Assembly (NCBI GenBank): GCA_028571685.1
Contig: CM053146.1
Coordinates: 63,955,431-64,019,430 of the forward strand
Direction of reading: 5' to 3'
DNA: 64,000 nt
Origin: Heterohyrax brucei
Taxonomy: Eukaryota; Chordata; Mammalia; Hyracoidea; Procaviidae
Shown here piece by piece: positions 36,391 to 47,586 of the stretch (position 1 is the first letter of the stretch; each line of letters starts with the position of its first letter). The notes beneath the pieces were generated by a model. It did no database searches and was not told the origin of the DNA. It saw only the letters and a program-made list of their open reading frames with translations. The translations under genes and the position numbers were made by a program.

Positions 36391-37696
36391 CAGAAGTTCT
36401 TAAAGTGTGAGCTGTAGATTTCTAGGCATTCCCGAGACCCTCGCAGGGATTCCTGAGGTCAAACTTCTTTTTATTATTATACTAAGAAGTTATTTCTGTT
36501 TTTCTTGTGTTGACATTGCACTGATGGTGCAAAAGCAGTTGTGGGTAGACTTACTGTTGTCTAGTACACATCAAGGCAGGGTACCGTCTCATCTAGTGCT
36601 CATGGCATTCTTCACCACATGCACTCGAGTGGAAACAGCTTACCAAAGAGTGTCCTTGATAAACCATTAAAAATAGTGACTATTAAATTTTGACCCTTGC
36701 AAGGCACCCACTTTTTCAGTATTGTGTGATGAAATGGAAGCCTGACTAAAGCTTATCTGCATACTGAACTACGTGGTTGTCTCAAGTAAAGCACTTGTAT
36801 GTGTGTGTAAGTTGCAAGTAGACCTAGTGTGTGTGAGTTGCAAGTGGACCTAGGCATGGGATGTCATTTTTACTTGACAGAATGACTGACATTGGTTATT
36901 TAGATATTTAGTCCACATTTATTTTGGAAAGGAACAAAATGAGTCTGTCACATCAGTTTAAACAAGCAAAAAGCTGACAGTATTTATTGCCAATGATAAA
37001 ATTTGACCTTTCAAGAGCCTAGGAGAATCTGCATCTGTCACATTGAGCCTTTTGGTGCTTTCTCTAGACTTTTCAATTGAGATCTCTAGTGCTGTTATAT
37101 AATAAAATGTGTCAACATTTGCAAGATCTAAAACTGTTGTTTTTCAAATGACCCAATGCAAGATGTTACAGAATGTTGCCTGGGTAAAAGATTCATTCAA
37201 AGTACAAGACCATTGGATTTTACTGTGATTAAAAAAAAAAATTCATATGATTTCATCTTTAGCATTGGGACTAACCTTTATGAGATTGTTGCTTGCAAAG
37301 TTTTGGTAAGGTATCAAAGCCCAGTATCTATATAAGTGAAAAGACTCCTCCCTTTCCCAGCTGGCTATTTGTCTAAGGTGTATGCTTCAACCAAAAGGCC
37401 AAAAGGATGTATCAACGGGAGATTGAATACAGAAACAGATGTGAGAATTTAATTATCACCTATTCAATCAGGCATTAAAGATACTTAGAAAAATGTAAAG
37501 CAATGCCATTTTTTCTTTTAAAATTGAAAATAGTTATTTTTCATTAAAAAGTATCTGTTAGTAGTGTTTTATTGTTAAATAAGATAATACGTATTTTTGC
37601 TTAGTTTTATCTTCTAGTACAATAAGTAGTGATAAATGATAGTCTTCAGTAATTTTTAGGAGTGAGTCCTGAGACCAACAAGTTTGAGGACATCTG
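36391..37696 (+). mobile_element. hAT DNA transposon remnant (Charlie/ZBED-like)
   Basis: The 1306 bp element has imperfect terminal inverted repeats (cagaagttcttaaag at 36391 and the complement of its variant ending catctg at 37696, about 12 of 16 positions matching) and a probable 8 bp duplication atttaaag (36383-36390) / gcttaaag (37697-37704), six of eight matching. Internal sequence includes 'ttgcactgatggtgcaaaag' and 'caaggcagggtaccgtct', and the conceptual plus-strand translation has hAT-like segments ('ILCDEM', 'TVFIANDKI', 'LQNVAWVKDSFKVQDHW') broken by many stops. hAT transposases cut and paste using an RNase H-like fold; this copy is ancient and dead. Confidence 0.8.
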
Positions 37697-38399
37697 GCTT
37701 AAAGGAAGCAAAAGAAAAGGGGGAGGAAAAGAGAAATAGAAATGAGAAAATTGATCCTGAACTCTGCTAGCTGTCTAGCACTGAGGAGATAAAGACTTAG
37801 AACTAAGTGATGGTAAGACTGGAGAAAAAAAGGCTAATTCAGGAGACATCTTAAAGGGAAAGACTGGCAAGTTTTGGTGATAATTTCAGAGTGGAGGTGA
37901 ATGAGATGAAAAGCTTAAAAAATAACTTGTAAGACGATTGTGTTTTAGTATTGAGGATTAGGAACCAAGCACAGCAAACTCATGGAGAGATGCTCCTCTT
38001 TCAGTGCTAGCTTTGGAGATTCTAGAAGGGAGGCGATGGTGGAGGAGAAGGAGCAGCCAGGAAGAAGTGGGAACATATTTATACACAGAAGTCAAGGCAA
38101 CAAGGCATTCAGCAAGAAGCAGGTCATGGATAAGCAGAGGCAGGGAAAGAGCCAGAACCACTGTGGGAACTAGTGGTAACTCTGTTGTTCAAGTCTCCTG
38201 GTAAATCAATGGGCAAACACTGTCAGCGTTGCCCTGTGTTCCTTAACGTTTGAGCAGGATAAGGGTGGAGAAAGGGCTTCAGTTTATGGAATGATCATTG
38301 ATAATCTCTGGAGATATCCGTAGTTCCAATAGAGTCTGGCTTGAGAAGGGGGTGATAAAAGAAAGTACATGCAGGCCAAATGGAAACATTTTTGGTTGG

Positions 38400-38915
38400 T
38401 GTTATGGATTGTATTGTGTCTCCTTCAGAATATCTGTCAACTTGGCTAGCCATGACTCCCCGTGTTGTGTGATTGTATACCATTTTCTCATCTGATGTGG
38501 TGATTTTCCTGTGTGTTGTAAATCTTACCTCTGCAATGTTAATGAGGTGAGATTAGAGGCAGTTATGTTGATCAGGCAGAACTCAATCTGTAAGATCAGA
38601 CTGGGTCTTAACGCAGTCTCTTTTGAGATACAAAAAAAAGAGAGGTGAGGGACAGCATACCAGTGGAAAAAAAAGCTCCAAGAGCAGAGGATGTCCATTG
38701 GACCAAGGGTCCCCGTGCCCAAGACACTCCTAAAGCAGGAGGAGGACTGATGACAAGGACTTTCCTCCAGAGCTGCCACAGAGAAAGGCTTTGCTTACAG
38801 GTAGCACCCTGGATTCAGGTTTCTAGCCTCCTAGACTGTGAGAGAACAAACTTCTCTTTGCTAAAACCATCTACTTGGGATGTTTCTGTTAGAACAGCAC
38901 TAAATAACTCAGACA
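38400..38915 (+). mobile_element. MaLR-type solo LTR, plus strand
   Basis: 516 bp from TG ('tgttatggattgtattgtgt') to CA ('aaataactcagaca'), flanked by gttgg (38395-38399) and gttcg (38916-38920). It is the reverse-orientation sibling of the nested LTRs at 16550-17557. Confidence 0.85.
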
Positions 38916-40099
38916 GTTCGTTGGTAATCAGAAAAAGGGAATTTGTTGTCTTGAAATAGGTCAGAAAATGTGGTGAAAGGCAGAAAAATTGTAAGCAGAA
39001 AGCCTTTTTTTTATTATGATTGAATGAAAATGTACATTCCCATATAAATTTGCATGCTGACCTACACACAGCTTCCACTACTCTCCCTGCACGGTGACAG
39101 CACACTCTTCCTCTCTGCTCCATATGTGACTTATCTTCCCAACAGTCTCCTATTTTCTCCTCTCCACGTGTTCCCTTCCTCCAGTGTGAGGTCAACAGGA
39201 TGACCTCCTATAGAAGCCTAGAACCGTAAAGTGTCCACACAACATGGTCACTCTGTGTCACCAAGTCAAATCCATTGCTGTCCGGAAAGTTGACCTTCAT
39301 TATGATTTATGGACAGGGGTAGCATCAGGGCCAGGGGCCCTGCTCCCAAGAGCACTCCGAGGCCCCTGGACCATCAATTGTGGTCTTTTAGTGGAGATCT
39401 CAGGGTGCACTCCTATTTATACTTGTGTTGCCAGTGAGACTCAACTTTGTGAGCACCATTGTGGCTATCACTGGTGGTGGCTGGGCACTGTCTGGTTCTT
39501 CTGGTCACAAGTTGATGTAGACATCCACTCATGTAGGTCTCTCTGTCTTCTGGATTCTCTTTCCCCTATGTCATTATGGACCTTGGTGATCAACTTCCTG
39601 CATTTGCTGTACCCTAAGATGGCAGCTTGGCAGCTTTTAAGACTCCAGATGCCACTCACCAATGTGCAATGTGGAGAGACCTCATTAGCAAAACTCTAGT
39701 TGTGCCAATTGGCCTTGATTTCCCCTGAGAGCATGGGCCCAACCCACGCCCCAGCTACTCTGTTTTTGCAATATTGGGTTAAGATGGGAGGAGTACACAA
39801 GTTGTGTTGAAGTTCCATTAATATTGATCATCTTACTAATGTGTGCTGTCACCAATTTCATTCAACCAAATTTCTAACAACTAAACCCTCCCCCGTCACC
39901 CTCCTGCCCTCCACACCCTTGCAGCCGTCAAAGAGTCTTTTCTGTTATGTATGAGTCTGCTTTTGAGTTCTTATCGTAGGGGTCTGACACAATATTTGTC
40001 CTTCTCCTGCTGACTACTTAGACTTAACATAATGTCTTCCAGTTGAAACCAGGTTAAGAGATGTTTCCTGCAGTCAGCGTTGTTCCATTGAGTATATAT

Positions 40100-43000
40100 A
40101 CCATAGTTTACCTATCCATTCTTCTGTTGTTGGGCATCTGGGTTGATTCCATCTTTTTGCTATTGTGGACAGTGCTGCGATGAACATTCACGCATGTATC
40201 CTTTGGTGTGAATGGCCTTGATTCTGTAGGATATATTCCAAGTAGTGGAACTATTAGGTGAAACGGTATATCTAGATCCATTATTTTAAGGTAGTGCCAG
40301 ATTGCTTTCCCAAGAGGTTGCACCATTTTGCAATCCCACCAACAGTGTAGGAGATTTCTAATCTCTCCACAGCCTCTCCAACATTTAGTGTTTTGCATTT
40401 TTTTGGATCATGGCCAATCTTTTTGGGGTGAGATGGTATCTCATTGTTGTTTTGATTTGAATTTCTTTAATAGCTAATGATCATGAGCATGTCCACATGC
40501 ATTATTTGGCTGCCTGGATCTCCTCTTTAGAGAAGTGTCTGTCCATCTCCTTTGCCCATCACTTAGCTGGATGATTTATCTTTTTCTTATTGATATTTTG
40601 TAGTGCCTTATAGATTATGGAGATCAGGCATCGGTCTGACATAGAGTTGCCAAATTTTTTTTCCATTCTGTAGGTGGCCTTTTAATTCTATTAATAAAGT
40701 CTTTGAATGAGCAAAAGGGATTGATTCTTAGTAGTTCCCATTTACCTATTTTCTCTTCTGTTGTTTGTGGTTTGTTTGACAGATTTTGAAGTCTGTCTAT
40801 GTTGTGTATGAAACCTTACATTGTTGTTCCTATTTTTTCTTGGATGAGCTTTATCATTTTAGATTTGATATTTAGGTCTTTTATCCAATATGAGTTGGTT
40901 TTTGAGTAAGGTGTAAGATAGGGACTTGTTTTAATTTAGTGCAGACTGACATCCAATTTTGCCAGCATCATTTGTTGAAGAGATTGTTTTTACCCCAGTT
41001 TAATATCTTAGGGCCTTTGTCGAATATCAACTGTTCATAAGCAGATGTTGTCATCTCTTGAGTCTCTCTATTCTGTTCCACTGATCTGTCTGTCTGTTTT
41101 TGTTCCAGTACCGGGCTGTTTTGACTACTGTGGCAGTGTAATAGGTCCTAAGGGTGGGTAATGAGAGGCCTCCCAGTGTGTTCTTCTTCTTTGGTAATGC
41201 TTTGCTCCTCTGGGGCTTCTTCCCTTTCCAGACAAAGTTGGTAATTTGTTCCTCCATCTCATTAAAAAATGTCACTGGAACTTGTATTGGGATTGCGTTA
41301 TATAAGTAGATTGCTTTAGGTAAAATAGACATTTTCACAATGTTAAGTCTTCCTATCCACGAGCAGGGTATGTTTCTCCATTTATGTAACTCTCTCTTTA
41401 GTTTCTTGTAGTAAGGGTTTGTAGTTCTCTTTGTAAAGGTCTGTTATTTCTCTAGTTAGATTTATTCCCAGATACTTTATCTTCTTAGGGGCTGTAGTAA
41501 ATGGTATTGACTTGGTGATTTCTTCCTTAACAATCTCGTTGTTTGTATAAAGGAATCCTACTGATTTACTCATGTTTATTTTGTATCCTGAGACTTTCGC
41601 GAACTCCTCAATCAGCTTGAGTAGTTTCCTTATGGATTCTTTGGGATTCTCTGCATATACAATCATATCATCTGCGGATAGGGAGATTTTTAGTTCTTCT
41701 TTGCCAATGCAGATGCCTTGTATTCCTTGGTCTTGTCTAATTGCTCTGGCTAGAACTTCTAGTACAGTGTTGAATAGGAGAGGTGAGGGTGTGCATCCTT
41801 ATCTAGTTCTTGTTCTCAAGGGAAATTGTTTCAGTCTCTGCATTCAGGATGACGTAGGCTGTTGGCTTTGTATAAATGGCCCTTATTGCATTGAGGAATT
41901 GGCTTTCTATTCCTATTTTGCCGGGAGTTTTTAGCATGAATGGGTGTTGAACTTTATCAAATGCCTTTTCTGCATCAGTAGACAAGATCAGGTGATTCTT
42001 GTCTTTTGTGGTATTTATGTGGTTGATCACATTAATTGTTTTTCTGATGTTGAACCAGCCTTGCATCCCTGGTATAAATCTAACTTGGTCATGATGGATT
42101 ATTTTTTTCATGTGTTGTTGCATTCTATTGGCAAGAATTTTGTTGAAGATTTTTTCATCTAGATTCATGAGTGATATTGGTCTGTAGTTCTCCTTTTTTG
42201 TTGGGTCTTTCCCTGGTTTTGGTATCAGGGTTATGCTGGCTTCATAGAATGAATTTGGGAGTATTCCATCCCTTTCTATACTGTGAAATAGCCTCAGTAG
42301 TATTGGAGATAACTCTTCTCTAAAGAGCTTGGTAGAATTCTGCAGTGAAGTCATCTGGGTCTCGGATTTTTTTGGTTGGCAATTTTTTGATGACTTTTTC
42401 AATCTCTTCCTTTGTGATGGGTTTACTAAGTTGTTCTGTCACCTTGTAATTTTGGTAGGTGGCATGAGTCAAGGAATTTGTCTGTTTCCTCAAGGTTTTC
42501 ATATTTGTTAGAGTACAGTCTTTCATAGTATTCAGCTGTGATATTTTTTTATTTCTGCTGGATCTGTTGTGACAACTCCCATCTCATTTCTTATTTGGGT
42601 TATTTGTTGTTTTTCTTTAGTAAGTTTAGCCAATGGTTTGTCAATTTTGTTGATCTTTTCAGAAAACCAGCTTTTGGTCTTTTAAATTTTTCCAATGGTT
42701 CTTCTATTCTGAACCATTTCATTTAGTTCTGCTCTGATCTTTATGATCTGTTTTCTTCTGGTGCCTGAGGGGTTCCTCTGTTGTTCTCTTTCTACTTGTT
42801 CAAGCTGTAGGGTCAGTTCTTTGATTTGGTTTCTTTCTTCCTTACAGATGTGTGCAATTATGCAGCTGACCTCTGAGCACTGCTTTGGCTGTATCCCCTA
42901 GGTGGTAGGAAGTGTTTTCATTCTCATTGGAATCCATGAATTTCTTTATTTCATCCTTGAGTTCTTCTATGACCCATAGTTTTTTGAGCAAGGTGTTGTT

Positions 43001-43188
43001 CAGTTTCCATAAATTCTGCTTTCTATCTATGTTTTTTCTGCTATTGATTTTGACTTTTATGGCTTTATGATCTGAGATCTTTGCATTAATTCAATGGTAT
43101 GGATTTTGTTGAGAATTGCTTTATGTCCTAATACATGGTCTATTCTGGAGAATGTTCCATGTGCAGTGGAGTAGAAAGTGTAGTTGTC
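40100..43188 (-). pseudogene. L1 ORF2 reverse transcriptase and C-terminal part
   Basis: Minus-strand fragments follow ORF2p order. At 42402-41803: '[18 protein letters not shown]' and '[16 protein letters not shown]' (reverse-transcriptase motif A with its first catalytic Asp). At about 41700-41655: the box normally FADD reads SADD, so the two Asp remain but Phe is Ser. At 41338-41051: 'MKMSILPKAIYLYNAIPIQV' . At 40398-40108: the cysteine-rich segment '[18 protein letters not shown]'. Stops and frameshifts separate these frames; the 42320-42526 frame overlaps the next in another phase, marking one frameshift. Confidence 0.9.
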
Positions 43189-44667
43189 TGCTGACTTTAA
43201 AACCTATTTCACTGCTACAGTAGTCAAAACATCCTGGTACTGGTACAAAAAGAGACATATAGACCAATGGGACAAAGTAGAGAGTCCAGGGATGCCACCA
43301 TCCTCCTATGAACAGCTGATATTTGACAAAGGTCCTAAGATTTTGAACTGGGGTAAGAACAGTCTCACCACAAATAGTGCTGGCATAATTGGAGATCCAT
43401 CTGCAAAAAATTGAAACAAGACCCATATCTCACACCTTATACAAAAATCAGCTCAAATTGGATAAAAGACCTAAATATAAAAGCTAAAATGATAAAGCTC
43501 ATCCAAGATAAAGTAGGGTCAACAATGGAAATTTTAATACACAATACAGACAGACTTCAAAATCTGACAAACCAAACACATTCATCAGAAGAGAAAATAG
43601 ATAAATGGGAATTAATAAGAATCAAACACTTCTGCTCATCCAAAGACTTCATCAAAAGAGTTAAAAGACCACTTACAGAGTGGGAAGAAATATTTGGCAA
43701 CTCTATGTCAGACTGATGCCTGATCTTCATAATCTGTAAGGTTCTACAAAATATCAGTAAGAAACAGACAAATCATCCAATTAAGTGATGAGCAAAGGAG
43801 ATGCACAGACACTTCTCCAAAGAGGAGATCCAGGCAGCCAAAAAACACATGCGGACATGCTCACAACCATTAATTATTAGAGAAAGTCATATCAAAACGA
43901 CAATGAGATACCGTCTCATCCCAACAAGATTGACCATGCTCCAAAAAATGCGAAACACTAAATGTTGGAGAGGCTGTGGAGAGATTGGAACTCTCCTACA
44001 CTGTTGGTGGGATTGCAGAATGGTGCAACCTCTTTCAAAAGCAATTTGACATTACCTTAAAATAATGGATCTAGATATACCCTTTGACCCAGTAATTCCT
44101 CTGCTTGGAATGTATCCTACAGAATCAAGGCCATTCACACCACCTGATACATGCACACGAATGTTCATTGCAGTGCAGTCCACGACAGCAAAAAGTTAGA
44201 ATCAACCCAGATGCCCAGCAACAGAAGAATGGATGCATAAACTTTGGTATATATACTCAATGGAGTATTATACATTGATAAAGAACAATGATGATAACAG
44301 GAAACATCTCTCAATTTGGTCTCAACTGGAGGACATTATGTTAAGTCAATCTAGTCCGTGACAGAAGGACAATTATTATATGAGACCCCTACAATAAAAA
44401 CTTAAAAGCATACTCATAGGTAACAGGAAAGACTTTTTGACAGCTACAAGGGTGGGAAGGGTGAGGGGCGAGCGTTTAGATTAAATAGTTGTTAGAAATT
44501 TGGTTGGGTGAAATTGGTGACAATACACATTAGTAAGAAGATTAATATTAATGGGACTTCGACACAACTTGTGTACTCCTCCTATCTTAACCCAATGTTG
44601 TAAGCACAGAGTATGTACACTTTCATTTCTTATTTAATTAAATAAAAAAAAGTAAAAATAAGAAAAG
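43189..44667 (+). mobile_element. 5'-truncated L1 inserted in the antisense L1
   Basis: A plus-strand ORF2 C-terminal region (43190-44240, including '[14 protein letters not shown]'-like and '[18 protein letters not shown]' segments in the 43801-44049 frame) is followed by part of a 3' UTR and an A-rich tail ending about 44667. On the left the antisense L1 stops at 'ttgtctgctg'; on the right it resumes at 'atgttctgtatatgtcagtg', the next text expected in ORF2. The 3' UTR ends far earlier than in the host copy. Confidence 0.85.
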
Positions 44668-45218
44668 AATGTTCTGTATATGTCAGTGAGGTCCAGGTGG
44701 TTAATTGTGGCGATAAGTTCTTCTGTATCTTTATTGAGCTTTTTTCTATACGATCTGTCCAATACTGAGAGTAGAGTGTTGAAGTCTCCTACTACTATTG
44801 TAGAGTGATTTATCTCCTTTTTGAGTGTAGTCAGTGTTTCATTGATGTATTTAGGTGCTCTAATATTACGTGCATAACTATTTAATATTGTTAAATCCAG
44901 CTTGTGTATTGAACCTTTCAGTAATAAATAGTGTCCATCGTTGTCCATGATGGTGGATTTTACATTAAAATCGATTTTATCTGAGATTAGAATAGCCACA
45001 CCTGCTCTTCTTTGTTCATTGTTAGCTTGATATATATTTTTCCATCCTTTAATTTTCAGATTGTTCATATCTTTAGATCTACGGTAAGTTTCTTGTAGGC
45101 AACATATAGATGGGTCATGTCTTTTGATCCAGGATGTCACTAGATGTCTCTTTACCAGAGCATTCAGTCCATTCATGTTCAATGTAATTATTGATAGGTA
45201 TGTGTTCAGTGCTGCCAT
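44668..45218 (-). pseudogene. L1 ORF2 start: endonuclease domain
   Basis: The minus-strand frame opens at the ATG at 45218 and reads 'YLSIITLNMNGLNALVKRH', the conserved start of L1 ORF2p, then 'DPSICCLQETY' (the catalytic Glu of the apurinic-like endonuclease), 'HSTIVVGDFN' (the GDFN motif). The domain nicks target DNA to prime reverse transcription. It is open for about 180 codons and is cut off by the inserted plus-strand L1, so the downstream catalytic SDH region of this copy is no longer joined. Confidence 0.9.
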
Positions 45219-45634
45219 TGTGATATGTTTATTTTTATGTTGATGTTTTCTCTGTTGTTCTTATTAATCTGTTCTGCATCCTTCTTTGTGAGTTGATTTT
45301 TCACCTTTTCAGCATTGGTTTTGTGGTTGTTGAGTCTCCTGTATTATATTTCTTGATAAGGTATGTTGCTTCTTTATTGTGCTTTACAGCTGCCCCTATG
45401 ATCCTGCTTAATAAACAATATATAACCCCAATTTTGATTGATATCAGTCTTGTCAACTTCCTCTCCATCTGGAGGGACTATAATAACTGTAGTACACCCT
45501 TCTTTTTGATATGATGATATCATAGTTTACATGATATGGTCACTAGATTGTTTCTTTCACTATTATAGCTTAGTGTTTGGAGCCTTCCCTAACTGAGTAG
45601 GATTCTAGGTAATGTGTCCTTCTAACATACAAAG
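45219..45634 (-). other. L1 inter-ORF spacer
   Basis: About 416 bp between the end of ORF1 and the start of ORF2 on the minus strand. No frame of interest. Confidence 0.7.
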
Positions 45635-46603
45635 TTAGCAGTTTTGTTCTTTCAAGCAAAGAGATTTTTTCAGTATTTCTTGTAGCTTTTGTTCGGTTTT
45701 TGCAAAATCTCTGAGTTTCTGTTCATCTGGGAATGTCTTGGTTTCATTTTCATATTTAAAAGATAGTTTTGCAGGGTATATAATTCTTGGTTGGAAGTTC
45801 TTCTCCTTCAAGGCTTTGAATGTGTCATGCCACTGTCTCCGTGCCAGCATCGTTACTGGAGAGAAATCTGATGAAAGCCTACAGGGTTTCCCTCTGAATG
45901 TTAGCTTTGCTTTGAGTCTTGCTGCCTTTAAGAGTTTCTGCTTATGTTTCATTTTGTGGAGCTTGATTATAATATGTCTTGGAGTCTTTCTATTGAGACC
46001 TGTATTGAGTGGTGTTCGATACACATCTTGGATATCTATATTCTCTTCTTTCATAATTTCTGGGAAGTTTTCTGTCAGCAGCTCAGCCACAATACTATCA
46101 AGACACTCAGGTGTCTTGCCCTGTTCAGGAACTCCAATTAATCGTAGATTGTTCTTCTTAATAGAGTCTCACATACTTCTTGATGCTTCCTCATTTTTCT
46201 TGTTTCTTTTTTCTGATTCCTTCTCGTAGATGCTGGAATCAGTGGCTCTGTCTTCTAAATTGGAAATTCTCTTTTCCATTTGTTCTATTCTTTTTTCTTG
46301 GCTTTGAATTGAAGTTTGTATGTCTTTGATTTTGTTCCTGATCTGTTGGATTTCAGAGTACTGATGCTCCCTCAGATCAAACAGCTTGCTTAGTTTTTCG
46401 TTTTGCTCTGGTGAATTTTGTATAAGGTCTAGAGGGGCTCTGTATATAATCCTTTTGTATTCACCTTCTGAAAGTTTCAGAAAGGCTGCTTTGTCTAGGG
46501 TGTTCTGAGGTGATTTCTTTGGGGGGCCTTCTGATGCCATTGATGACTTCTGGGTTACCGTCATCTCCAACGTTTGCTGCTTTTGGGGCATCATGTAGGT
46601 CAA
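45635..46603 (-). pseudogene. L1 ORF1, one internal stop
   Basis: One minus-strand frame runs from the ATG at 46603 to the stop at 45635 (323 codons), broken by a single TGA at 46169-46171. Before the stop: a polar N-terminus and a heptad-like coiled coil ('EKRIEQMEKRISNLEDRATD'). After it: the RRM-like domain ('NNLRLIGVPEQ', 'NIDIQDVYRT') and a basic C-terminal domain ('FRGKPCRLSSDFSP', 'RRQWHDTFKALKEKNFQPRI'). ORF1p is the trimeric RNA-binding chaperone of the L1 particle. The length is near the usual one (about 340), and no frameshift was seen. The true start could be a Met a few codons in. Confidence 0.88.
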
Positions 46604-47586
46604 TAGAGGCTGGGAGAGATGCAGTAAAGATGAACCATTGTTGTTTCTCTAGGCCATTATCAAGATGAGTAGGAAAAAGTATTTGGCACCTTCCCAAGTC
46701 AGTCAGGTTTTCAGGTGTATATGTCCCTCTTCCCAGCTGGCAAAGTAAGCACCTCTGTATTGAACACCCAATGTTATAAACTAGCTCAAAATACAGAAAG
46801 GCTACTGGCCTGCTGGCTGGCCCCAGCTGTAGGTGATATTGCGTTAAACTCTGCTTTTCTGTTGGAAAAGCAGTCTCTTCTGGGTATGAACTGCCTCGAA
46901 GCCCAGGAATTAGGTCTACCTGAGGCTTCCGTATAGATGACCCCGCCTCCTAGCAAGACAAGATGGCATCCCGCGTAAGCTAGCCAGCCCGCCCGGACCA
47001 GGCTCCTGGCTCATAGAGAGGCCACAAGTGCTGAAATGCCCAGAGTCCACAGCCTCTGCCGCTGGGCCCTGGCCTCAGGCGACACTGTGCAAAACACCAC
47101 CTCCCTGCTAGAAAAGCGCTCTCCCCCCGGCAGGAGCCACCTCCCAGCCTAAGAACCAAGTCCGGCCAGGGCTTCTGCCTGGACTTCTCCGTCTCCCGAT
47201 AGGCCAGGGGGGATGAGGTGGATAGAGCCCAAAGCCAGGCTCTGAGAACCTCGCAATTATGCTTGCCGTTCCCATCAGCAGTGCATCTGAGACCAGCAGC
47301 TAGTCAAGTCCCAGTTCTGCCTGCCGGCCAAGACAGAGAAAAAAAAAAATATCGAAATGGTGAGTTACCTTTGGTCTGTGCAAACCTGTGCTGGCTGAGA
47401 GTGGGGTCAGTGAAAAAGAGGCGGTTTTGTGTTCAGTGGTGTGAAGTGCAAATTAACAGCCCTGTGCCGCATACTAGGGCTCACTAGGTGTCCAGAAGGC
47501 TGCACTTAACTATCAGATCAGGTCTTGGTTTCCCCAGGGATTTAGGGAGACGTGTGTTTAGTCGCCATCTGGTCTCCGCCCCAGCC
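46604..47586 (-). promoter_or_regulatory. L1 5' UTR / internal promoter region
   Basis: The minus-strand leader is GC- and CpG-richer than the surrounding intron, especially 46930-47350. Close to the 5' end is an 'agatggcgac' motif (47560-47570 region) like the YY1 site that sets the L1 start. L1 leaders are internal RNA polymerase II promoters, and some also fire in antisense; antisense here would be the TANC1 sense direction. Activity is inference. Confidence 0.6.

Larger units (their letters stand above)
39005..47586 (-). mobile_element. Near full-length L1, antisense to TANC1
   Basis: Right to left: 5' end near 47586 ('ggcggagaccagatggcgac' on the minus strand, a typical L1 start), GC-rich 5' UTR to about 46604, ORF1 (46603-45635), ORF2 endonuclease (45218-44668), then reverse transcriptase and C-terminal region (43188 to about 40100), and a long 3' UTR to the poly-T at 39005-39013. 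A plus-strand L1 fragment (43189-44667) interrupts ORF2; without it the element is about 7.1 kb. ORF2 has frameshifts and stops, so it cannot retrotranspose. No clear target duplication was identified. Confidence 0.9.

Noticed and set aside
39244-39699. 151-codon plus-strand open frame with Trp-rich segment, echoed in 22879-23109
   Set aside because: Both are antisense of the same L1 3' UTR; the similarity is explained by common descent of the repeats, not by coding constraint.
43189-44667. Inversion within the L1 by twin priming
   Set aside because: The antisense L1 text resumes beyond the segment at the expected place, and the segment duplicates ORF2 C-terminal sequence that the host already has, so a nested insertion fits better.
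45738-46229. 163-codon plus-strand open frame
   Set aside because: It is exactly antisense to L1 ORF1 and its length follows from the codon composition of ORF1.
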